NCBI GenBank assembly: GCA_951799405.1
Contig: OX637332.1
Span: 32,092,832 to 32,156,831 of the forward strand
From: Agapetus fuscipes
Taxonomy: Eukaryota; Arthropoda; Insecta; Trichoptera; Glossosomatidae
DNA: 64,000 nt
Direction: 5' to 3'
The translations under genes were made by a program, and so were the position numbers. A model generated the notes under the pieces. It did no database searches. It was not told the origin of the DNA and worked only from the letters and a program-made list of their open reading frames with translations. The stretch's first letter is position 1. Each line of letters opens with the position of its first letter. Shown in pieces: positions 38,001 through 50,000 of the stretch.

Positions 38001-41000
38001 ATTTCAAATAACGGCTGCCGACTAGACCGGAAAAAGCTAGAGTTGAAAAAGCTAGAGTTTTTGGTTTTTATGTTGTAGGTTCACATGAGGCATGTGCAAG
38101 CGCGAACTTGTACGTGTCTGGTTGTGAGAATGCATGTAATGTGATTCTCCAATGTAACATATCTTTGCAACTTAGATTAGATTAGATTAGATTAGACAGA
38201 TAACACACGTTATAAATATTGTGATCGCCAAAATTCGTGACAAAAAACTTTATCACTCATTTCATTAAAACCACTGCAACGTGTGACAGGAGAGAAACGC
38301 AAGTTGTAGCACGTCGCTGCTTAAGTTCTTGTTTGCCGTATAGACCAGAGGTCTCCAAACTACCGCCTATTATTGTAGATGGTCATTGAACCCTTCTGTA
38401 TGTAAACTAGTCCTTTGTAATGTGGGTAAACTTTTTAGTTACATTTTGAAAAAGTAACGACTGATTATTATTGGTATTAATAACATTTTAAGAATCACAG
38501 CCTTTTTTCTAATTTTAACCCTTTGACTACCAAGAAAATTGCTAATACATTTTGTATGGAAAATTTTCACTTTGTATCGCGGCTATACTTCTAATTCACT
38601 TTTTGCAAAAAATAATGATGGCAATATAAAAAATATTATTATTATTTACTTACATTTGTGGAACATTATTTTTTTATTAACTCTCTAACTGCCGAGAATT
38701 TTTCAATTTTTTTTTTCTTTTGTATGGCAACTCCCTAAATTAAGATCATGATGAAGCAATAATTATAATCATTAGATAGCACTATTTTATAAACGGATTC
38801 ACAGAAAATTTAAGAAAAATCGTTTAAGCCGTTTTTGAGAAAATCGCATTTAAAATATTCAGCTCTTCGGAAGCCATCTTGAATTTATAAAAAAGTAAAA
38901 AAGAAATGATCACGAATTAAAGTTATAAACTTTTTATTTCTATCAAATCTAAAACAAATTTAAATATCTTGCATTTTAATGAGTTCTTGTAATATTTTCG
39001 ATTTAAAATTTCAGGTCGTGTAAACGGTGCTTTATATTTATTTTTTCAAAAAAAATTTTTTTTAATTTTGTAGAAATTTATGTTGTCAATAATATTGTAC
39101 AACATTATATTTTTGTTGACCCCTTAACTTTCGAGAAAATCACAATCGTTTGTTTTTTTCATATGACAACCCATAGACACAGATTAGTAAGAGTGTTGCC
39201 ATAACTAATTTATTAAGTTAAAAATTAATTAGTGGCAACTTTGAAAATTTAAGAAAAATTCTTTGAGCCGTTTTTGAGAAAAGTGCAATTTTATGTTTTT
39301 TTTTGTATGGCAGCCATCTTGAATTTTCAAGTTGGGGTAATGTCATGTTATTCATACTTAAAACATGTCCAAAAAAGTTGATGTAGCCAAAATTTGGTAT
39401 CTCTAGGTCTTATACTTTGGAAAGTGACGTTATTTTATCCTCGAGTACTTTCGACTGTCGTCATTTTCAAGAGTCATTTATAATTTATATAGAAATTAAA
39501 TAAAAAAAACTTCAACTTTTCATTAAATGTAATGTAATCCAGCTGTCTTATTTATCAATTTTCAACACTCATAACTGTGTATGTGCATTAAATTGCTTGT
39601 GTGCCAGTATATAGCTATTTGATAACAGTTGGTTTTCAGCTAGGTTCACTCATCTGCAATACTTCCGTGTGCATGTGTGAGTGAACATTCGAGTTGAGTG
39701 GTGGAATGGGAACACGCTAACCGTTGACTCTCCCGTGCGCAGTGCGCAGTGCGCCCACGCAGCTGGTCTGTAAAGGCTAGTTCGGACACGGCGACTAATG
39801 TAGTCGAGTAGCGAGTAATTAAGCGGCTAAACGTGTGCGAATCACAAAAAAATAATCAAGTAGCTTTGTCAATGATTTAGTCGAGTCGATACATTTTACT
39901 CTATTTTAAGGGGCGAGTAGCGCCCTGCCCACCACTAAATTACTCGCTACTCGATTAAAATAGTCACCTTGTCCGAACTAGGCTTAAGGGGCGCTCGCCA
40001 CATGAGAGGTGAGGAGAGTGGATGGGAGAGCGGCCAACGGGGTAGGGATTTGTATTTCTCCGCGCTTGAATATTCACATTTTAACGGAGAGGCAAATTGA
40101 AAGATTAAGTCGATGAAATTCACTTTATTTGATAACACAACTTATTTCTAGAGCAACAGTACCTCCTATTGACAGGTGTAAACTGAAACATAAAAAATTA
40201 AATCAATTTGAAAAAGTGGATTTGAAAATAGTTATTTTTTTATTAAATACTTTTTAAATTTTTAGTTTTAAAATTAAAGCTTTTGTATACCTCCTTGCTA
40301 CTTTGCAATCAATATTTATTATTTTTTATAAACATCGTGAAACTCAACAATTAATTGTCCGACTTAAATTTTTAGTTAAAAATTTTTAGGATACATAAAA
40401 AAATATTTCTAGTTTTGCAATTTACGAATTCAAGTTCTGTCTCTTCGCAGCATTCAGACACAAACCGCAATCTTTCTTTCTAAGTGCAGATTTTTATTTG
40501 TGGGCATCGCCAATTTTTCTGAATTAATTCCAGAGTCTGACGGTGGACAGAGTTTAACCATCGCCAAGATTCCCCGCACGCACAACAGTGACAATTACTT
40601 CCTGCCATATGGGGACAAGAAGCCTTGTTTCTATGTGAACTGCACTCTACCAGGATACAGACACCGTCTCTTCACCTCTAACATGATAGCCCGAGTCTGT
40701 GAAAATTTGGTTAAGTATTATTACATTGAAAATATTTTTTATATTATTTGCTTGCTTTCTTCGTGTGCCCCGTGAATGAGTTTATAGTTGCCATTGCACG
40801 CCTACCTCTTTTTAGCCCTTGATAATTATTCTTCTTCAGATTCGTGCACTTTTTATGTTTCCAATCTGTTCCTTTGAGCTTTGTTGAGAAGATTATTCAT
40901 AGTTTGTATGTGTGCAGGAAGAGACCCTGAGGATGGTGGGGGAGAGTGGGGAGGAAGCTGACCTTGAGCGCCTGCGCCACGCCATGAGTGCGCTGCACGC

Positions 41001-44000
41001 TAGCTGCAGCCGCTACACCGAGCTGAGGAGAGCCGCGCCCTGCGGCAGTCTGCGGCCGCTCACCGACCTGGACAGACATCGCTCCAACTACTGCCTGAGG
41101 GAAATGGTATCTGAGCGGCCTCTTCTGATTGTTCACCCCAGATATATACCTAAACAAAAACCTACTAATGGAAGTCGGCATTCATTTGGTTTCGTATTGC
41201 TGATTTTTTTTGATGATCTAAACAATTCGCTGCCTAAGTTCTTGTTTGCCGTATAGAGCAGCGGTTGCCAAAGTGGTGGTCCGCGAGAAAATTTCGCTGG
41301 TCCGCTGGTTTTGTTTTGTTTGTACAATTTTTGTTTATTTTATTATGGTTTATTAATAAAGCTTTTATAACTTGGTTACAATTAATAGTTTCATTTTATT
41401 AACTTGGTACATTTAATGTGTTTTTTGATCACATTTTTTTTTATAAATATATTTAACACTTAAAAAATCCTATTAGTGGTCTGCGGGATTTAAATTATGA
41501 ATTAACTGGTCCGTGAGGTCAAAAAGTTTGGCGACCGCTGGTATAGAGCATTGAACTAATTTTACAGGAGCAATGTTTTTGTGTTTTGTTATTGTAATTG
41601 ACAAAATCGTAATTCAATTACCTATTTTACCGAAAATACTGCAGGTTTGGCATTATATTAATCGATAAAAATCATTATAATTTTACGTTTAATACTAAAA
41701 AAAAGCGTTTTAAAATGGATATACGTCAAAGATGTTTCGTAAAGTGGATATACGGCAAAACGATCCTGAGCTTGACCGGATGCTCGTGACAATCTTTTAG
41801 TTCTTGTTTGCCGTATACGCCAAATCACATATAAAGAATGTTCCAGTCACTTCTTCACCGCACATTATATTTGTTGTATATTAAATTTATATTACACAGT
41901 ATAGGCTATTGAACTTTCATTTGACTTTTATTTATTTTTTTACTTCCTTCATTTCCTATTAATACTCTTGTGCTGCCTTAGAGATAGAAGAGAGAACTTT
42001 ATCATTAAAATATATTTTTTCTATTTTTAAGGCCTTTTTTGTTTTTTTTGTAATTCTTTTGAAGAAAACATTAATTATATATCAGAAAATAGAATTTATT
42101 TTTGTAGGCCAAAAGTTGCAGCTTTCTATCTCTTGTATAAAATGTTTACGAAAGTAAGTCTGTTTTTATTTCGAATTTCCAAAAAGTGCCTGAACTCTGT
42201 TACTGATAGATGTAACATTTTTATACGTTTAAATGTTTTGATGTTTGCTAATGATGCTCCTTGCCTTGTTGGTATGAGGCTGACAATTTCAATTTTAAGT
42301 AAGGATAGGAAGGATAAGAAGAATGGAGGCAGCTCTGCAGAGGCTCTGGCCACCCCTAGCGGAATGGGGACAGAGTTACAGTTACATATATACATACATA
42401 TGTACTTATTCAGATTATATTATATTTTATGAAAATAGAATATGATCTGTAATTTCGGCTGGTACATTCATAGGTACATATTGATATTTTATATACCTAC
42501 GTACGGACGGGACATATTTCTTGTGACATTTTATCGGTGGATATTTTGTCGTGGTAACAAAAGATATAGTGTAAGTTATCCACGTACGTATCTAACTAAG
42601 CATTTTGTAAGCTCGTATGGCAATTGTCTATTAATAATTACCTACTGTTTCACTCTATATTTTGAACACTTTGAAAAGACGAACTAAAAATGTATCAACC
42701 TGTATGTAAAAATGCCATTACGTTCATTTCAACATATAATCGACTAACCTTTCAGATTCAACAATGCTTACACATGCCGCATGTGGACCTACCATATTAA
42801 AAAAAAACCCCAATGTCAAATGAACATAAGCTCTGAAACTCTTGCCGACCTTCCCTGAAGCAGGGGTGACATTGGCAAAGTGAACCATTTTTTACAGTAT
42901 GGGTGGTCAGCCGCATACCAACCTATCAGTCAAGGAATACAAGCAATTAATATTAATATAATCGACTTAATGATTGTGGATTGATGATAGGAGAGAGCAA
43001 AGTGAGTTTTCTACTGTATGCAGATGATGCAGTTCTTGTTTCTGATTCAGCAGTGGAATTGCAAACAATGCTCTCTAGATTGAATGAAGCTTTGTTAGGT
43101 AATCATTTGAAGTTGAATGCAAGTAAGACGAAAGTATTGATTTTTGAAAGAGATGATGAAAGTATGAATAATTATGAATTTAAAATGAATGGAATGAATG
43201 TTGATGTCGTAAATGAGTTTGTATACCTGTGAAGTAAGTTTGAAAAAGATGGAAGAATGACCGGTGAATTTGAAAGAAGAATAATGAAAGGCAGGTGCGT
43301 ACTGGGTGCTACCGCTAGCATCGCCAGGAACCAGAATCTTTCAAATAATGTTCGACTGGCGGTGCACGGTGGTATACTAGTGCCCACTCTGATGTATGGA
43401 AGTGAAGCCTGGACGGTGAGTGAAAGTGAGATTAGTAAAGTCCATACAGTGGAAATGGACTACATAAGAAGTATGATTGGAAAAAGACGGAGTGATAGGG
43501 TGAGGAATGATTTTGTTAGAGAGGAATGTGGTGTAAGAAAAAGTGTGAAAGTAAAGATTAAAAGAAGTATACTTAGATGGTTTGGACATTTGGAGAGAAT
43601 GAATGAGGAAAGACTGACGAAGAAAGTATATGCTGCAAGAATTGATGGGTGTCGTGGAAGAGGAAGACCGAGAAAGGTATGGATGGACCAAATTTTCGAA
43701 ATAGCGAGTGAATGGGATATCCAGAGTCATAATAAAAGGAGAGCTTGTATGAAAAAGGTTATGACTCTGGATGAAAGGAAAGAAGTATGCAAGGACAGGA
43801 AGAAGTGGTGGCTAATCTGCAATGCTGATTTGTAATGTTGGTTTATTAGTTTGCTTCATTTTTTGCATAATAAAATTTTTGACTTTTTTTGTATAGATTT
43901 CTTTGTAAGGTTTTGTTCTTTTTTATATTTAAATGTAATATAAGTTGGTATGAGGCTGACCACCCATACTGTAAAAAATGGTTCACTTTGCCAGTATCCC

Positions 44001-47000
44001 CCCTGTTTCAGGGACGGTCGGCAAAAGTTGTGGGGCTTATGTTCATTTGAGGTTTGAATTTTATTTGTAAGTACACAATCAGCATTTGTAAGCGCGAACT
44101 ACACGTGTTTGTTTGTGGGCATACATCTGAGAGCTTTGAATGAATATATCTATGCAACTTAGATTATAGATTATTATATTATAGAATTCGTTCTAATATA
44201 TAAAACAAATAAACTCTAAACAATTAAACAGTAAATAAATTGTACAGTGGACTGCACATGACTTTATAGCATTAAATACGGTCATGTTTAGGTTATAGTT
44301 AAATTTCAAAACAAAATATTTAGTTGTGTGTTAGTAATGAAGCTAATCTATTTAAGTAATTGTCTTTTTGCAGTATTATCATTGATTCCGTTTGTATCAA
44401 AACTAACACTTTGTTTGGTGGGTATACTTTTCATTGATATTTTGGAAAGTTATGATTGATTATTATATGGGTACTACTGACTAGATTTTAAGACTCGTAG
44501 CCTAGTATTTTATATTACGCGTTTTAGTACTGTAACGAAATACACTGGTAGATGCTTATTGGTGTACGTGTGTTTTGAGAGAATGTTCTGGCCCAGACGA
44601 TTGTAGTTGTAAAGTGTGTATGTAGGTAGGAAATGGACTCTTCAAGAAATAAATATGTCCAGAATCGTCTAAACAAGTGTGGTAGTGGAACTTTCTAGGG
44701 CCGGCTGGAATGGCCCCTAGGTTCCGCTATAAGAAGGGTGACAATCGGCTGGAGCGAGTCAGTCTTTCGAAGCACTCACACAGAGGAATATCTAGTTACT
44801 AGGGCGACCAATATGGTGTAAAATAAATGTAATCTGTACGAAATAAATAAGTGTGTTAAAATAAATCTGTTAAAATAAGTCTGTTAAAATAAATCTATTG
44901 TAAGAAAGTCTGTGTAAATAAACTGTATGGCTAACTTGTGTTGAACTTGTGTTTTAATTAAAAGGACCCTCAGGAAAAACGTAACAATGGTGTCGGTGTG
45001 AAGTTTAAAACCAAGTACTTAACCAAGTACCAAGTAAAAACTGTGCTTGAGACTATTGAAAAATATATCTGGACAACATAATAAAAACTGATGAGTAAAA
45101 AAAAAAGTTTTAAATAAAACTGATTAAACTTGAATTAAAAACGATCGTGTGGTTACCCGCTAAAAATTTGATTGAAGCGTACATAGATAACGTGTTAATA
45201 ATATTGTGTTAGTGTTAGTAATAGTCATTAGCCGATCTGACGAAGCAAATTAAATAATCATTATCTAATATCATTATTTGAAATTTAAAAATATATTTTT
45301 TGTAAAATAATTTGTTAAAAGTAAATTCTTCTTCTTCTAACAAAACAAAAAAATGGCAAAATTTGTGAATATAAAAGATTTAAAAGTGGTGGAATTGAAG
45401 GAGGAATTGGCTGAGAGAGATCTGGATTCTTCGGGACTGAAAGCAACCCTGCAGGCGCGTTTGATGGAAGCCTTAGAAAACGCGGGCGAAAATCCTAGTG
45501 CGTTCGTTCTGCTGTTAGGAAGAAGAGCCCTGGAAGAGTTTAAAACTAAGGTCTTCAACCCGCGGCCCGCGGCCACCAGAGGCTAAAAAAATAAAATATC
45601 GCGCCCCGTGATATGCGATATATATATATCTACGAGTGATATATGACTCGCCATTTGCAATGCCACTCTTTCACACATATGAGTGCGTCTCGCTCGCTCG
45701 CCGCAGGAGTGAGTCCGCCCACGACGGCGCCACTTCCGATACATGCCTCTCGCCCTTTCCAGACCTCTCACGTGCTTTCTCGAAACATCGAGAAAGCGCG
45801 CGTATAAATATTTAAGGCGGAACGCGTCGTCTCACGAGTCAGTACCTTGCAGCTATACTCTGTGTCTTGCAGTCAGTTGCAGCCGATACAAAGTTGGTGT
45901 GTTTTGACGTATTTAAGGCGGAAAACCTGTGGTGTGCAGTTACGCAAGTTTAGTTATATCGTGGACATTTTTGACATTAAAAATGGCTTCTACGTCGGGT
46001 AAAAAACGAAAAGTTAGTGAAGAAAACCGCATGTTTCAAGAAAAGTGGACTGAGTTGTACTTGTTCGTCAGTGTTAATCAAAAACCTGTCTGTTTGGTAT
46101 GTCATGAATCACTCACAGCCATGAAAGAATACAACTTAAAAAGACATTACGATACAAAACATGCAACAAAGTTTGAGACAGTCAAAGGACAGTTACGGCA
46201 AGATAAAATGAGAGCTCTGAAGAGTCAGCTTCAACGACAGCAAGATAGTTTTCAAAAGCAGAAAATTGAAAATGAAGCAAACATGAAGGTGAGCTACATT
46301 ATTTCCGAAAAAATAGCTTTGAAATCAAAACCGTTTACTGATGGCGAATTTATCAAAGAATGTATGGAGGCCGCCGCTGAAGTATTGTGCCCTTCTCAAA
46401 AACAACTTTTTTCTAAAGTTAGTTTATCCGGTGTTACTGTCGCCAGAAGAATTGAAGAGTTAGCGATAGACATATAAAATTCATTAAACGAACGAGCGTC
46501 GAATTTCGTATACTATTCTGTTGCGCTCGACGAAAGCACAGATATAACCGATACTGCTCAATTAGCTATATTTATTCGGGGCATTGATAATAACTTTGTC
46601 ATCACCGAAGAGATGGCTGCTCTTTTTCCGATGAAAGGAACTACAAAAGGATGTGATATTTATGAGTGCTTGATGACAGTACTAAGACGATATAATTTAG
46701 AATTGACAAACCTTTCTGCAGTTGTAACAGACGGTGCACCATCCATGGTAGGAAAAAATGAAGGGCTCGTGAGTTTGATTAAAAAACAGAACAAAGATAT
46801 TTCTTTGATGCATTACCATTGTATCATTCATCAACAAAATCTTTGTGCTAAATCCACAAATATTGATGAGGTGATGAAAGTGGTCGTAAAGACAGTCTTG
46901 TCTTGTCTTGTATCCTGCCTCCATTCCTCTAGGGGTGGCCAGTACCTCCACATAAGTGCCTCCACTTGACTCTGTCCCTGCATACTTCTTTCATCTCATC

Positions 47001-50000
47001 TAATTTCATCACTCTTTTCATGCATGCTCTTCTCTTGTTTCCACTCTGTAAATTCCATTTATTCGCAATCTCACTTATCTGATCAATCCATTCTTTTCTA
47101 GGTCTTCCCCTTTCACGCTTACCTATTACATTCCCTTTATACACTCTTTTTGTCAGTCGGTCTTCATTCATCCTTTCAATATGTCCAAACCATCGCATCA
47201 CACTTCTTTGAACTTTCACTTTCACGCTTTCTTTTACTCCGCATTCATTCAGAACCCATTCGTTTCTCACTCTATCTTTCAGTGTTTTTCCTGTCATACT
47301 TCTTAAATGAGCCATTTCTACGGTGCATACCTTATTTACTTCTCTTTCATTCACCGTCCATGACTCGCTTCCATACATCAGGGTCGGCAACAATATACAA
47401 TTGTGTACCGCCATTTTCATTTTCTTTGGTATCATTTTATTCTTCGCTATTCTACCAAACGCTCCTATCACGCATCTTCCTTTGCTGGCACGCTTCTCTA
47501 ATTCCTTCGTCATCTTACCATTCGCCTCAAACTTGCTTCCTAAATAGTCAAACTCATTCACTACTTCAACTTTTTTTCCATTCAAATTCACTGTAAGTTC
47601 CTCACATACTTCATTCCTGTCAAAAACTTATATTTTTGTCTTATTCGCATTCACTTTCAAGCTATTTTTATAAAACTATAGCATCATCAGCATAAAGAAG
47701 TACTCCAACTCTTGTTTCACTCACTTTCACTCCGCTCTCTGATATTCCAGCTTCTTTTATGCAACTGTCCATGATTATATTAAACAACCATGGACTCATC
47801 ACGCAGCCTTGCCTCACTCCCTTATATACATCAAACCAGTCACTATATCTCCCATCCACTCTTACAGTGAATTCATTAAATCCCGTGGCCTCAACCACAG
47901 AGAATTCCAATTAATGCGGAATATGGTGATGTCACATATTTTTCCGATGTTCGTTGGCTGAGCAGAGGCAAAATGCTTAAACGCGTTTTTGAACTCAAGA
48001 CAGAAATCGCCTTATTCATGGAAACTAAAGGAAAACCAGTTCCACAATTTAGTGACCCCGGCTGGCTATGCGACTTTGCATTTCTCACAGACATCACGCA
48101 GCACCTCAATGACTTGAACACCAAACTACAAGGAAAAGAAAATCTCATCAACAACCTGCTGGACACTGTGAAGGCATTTGAGTTTAAACTGGATTTATGG
48201 AAAAACCAGTTGTTGAAAAAAGAGTATACGCACTTTCCTAAACTGAAGAGCTGCGAATGTACAGATGTGGATAAATACGTTGAAGCAGTAGATTTACTCA
48301 AAAAAGAGTTTCAATCGAGGTTTTCTGACTTCAGAGAGAGTGAAAAATACATCAGTCTCTTTGCCCGACCATTCGGTGTATCCGTTGAAGACATGCCGGA
48401 AAATTTTCAGATGGAGCTTATAGATTTGCAGTGTAATTCGGAATTGAAAGACAAGTTCGACGTGGGTGTTTTTGATTTCTATGCAAAATATGTCGATCAC
48501 AACTCGTTTCCTGAAATCCGAAAAAATGCCATGAAAATGATTTCATTGTTTGGGAGCACATATGTGTGTGAGCAGCTGTTTTCTCGTATGAAGTATGTGA
48601 AATCGACAACAAGGTCGAGAATTACAGATGCACATCTGGAAGGTAGTCTGCGGGTTGCAACCACAAAAATGAAAACAAATATTGACAAACTTGTAAAAAA
48701 TTAACAATGTCAAAAATCACATTGATTGACTTTAATCAACTAGTAAAGATTGACTTTATTCAACCAATAAAGATTATTAAAATTTGAAATTATGTACATA
48801 TGTCTTTTATTTTATTGATAAAGTGGTAAAGTGTCGTGAAAAGTTGTGGCCCTTCGGACGATGTGTTATCGATGTTTGGCCTTTGCACTAAAAAAGGTTG
48901 AAGACCCCTGATTTAAAACAAAGATGGCTGCCAACTTCAAGAGCTTGAGCTTAAAAGGAACAGTACTCTTAAAAATGTCGGTGGACACCGATAGTAAAAA
49001 AGTAAATGATAATCAGGATGACAAAAAGGCCGATATGTCAACTGAGGATGAGTCGTCTCAGGAGTTGGGGAAGGGAGACCTGAAGGCCAAAAACAACGGC
49101 CAGCTCAAGGCTGAGGACGCAGCTGACAGCAAAGATGACAAAGACGATGTCAAGTCGGCTGAAAACGGCAAGAGTGACTCGGCCGAAGTGAAGGCTGACA
49201 AGGATGCGAAGGAGGAGACGGACGCCAAGGAGGAGGAGGAGGATGAGGACGCCAAGAACAAGAAGGGCAAGGCCAAGAAGGCCAACAGTGTGAAGAAGAA
49301 GCCCGCGCCCAAGAAGAAGGCGGAGGAGGATGATGAGGAGGAGAGGGAGGAGGAGGCCGTGGAGGAGGCGCCCAAGCTGGCCAGCAGGGTGGTGGGCTTC
49401 CTGTTGCTGCCAAAGCAGGCCTCCTCGCACGCCAGGGGGCTGATGAAGGAGAGGCCGGTGACTGACCGCGGCGAGGCCACGGGAGGCAGGCCCAGAAGGT
49501 CCGCTGCTGCTATTGTCAAGAGAGATTACTCTTTTTTTTTTTTTTTTTATTTTTTTTTTTTTTATTTAGGATACAAACAGTTGTTTACAATTTTAAATTT
49601 AACAAAAAAATAATCAAATTTAAACCTAGAGATCCATTAAAAGTATTACTAATGTATGTTATGGATACAGAATAATATATGATAAAAATAAGAAACAAAA
49701 GTAAAATAAACAGAAGAATAAATTAGTTTCACTTATATTGTCAGAGGCATATTTCCTTCACCATTTTCCGGAAAGAATTTATGGAGCTTGAAAAAATGAC
49801 AAAAAAATATGTCAACATCTGAGAGCCATTGATTGAAGTAAGTAGTTGCACGTCTGAAAAATGTGTTTTTAGCATAATTAGTGCTGCAGGATGGTATATG
49901 AAAACTCTAACGAGGAGTATGAAACAGATCCGGAAACCAAAGTGCGGGGACCCAAAGTCAGCAGGGATGAATTAGGGGATTCAGATGGCTCGTACAACCC

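Larger units (their letters stand above)
45546..48910 (+). mobile_element. hAT element inserted in the SAP ORF
   Basis: Right end GGTTGAAGACCCCTG is the exact complement of CAGGGGTCTTCAACC; the left end CTAAGGTCTTCAACC has three changes. Target copies GTTTAAAA (45538-45545) and ATTTAAAA (48911-48918) differ at one base. It carries a transposase pseudogene split by a LINE fragment. Confidence 0.87.

Noticed and set aside
49058..49519. 153-codon Ser/Leu-rich antisense frame
   Set aside because: Shadow of the Lys/Glu-rich ORF on the other strand; GAG/AAG repeats give CTC/CTT in reverse.
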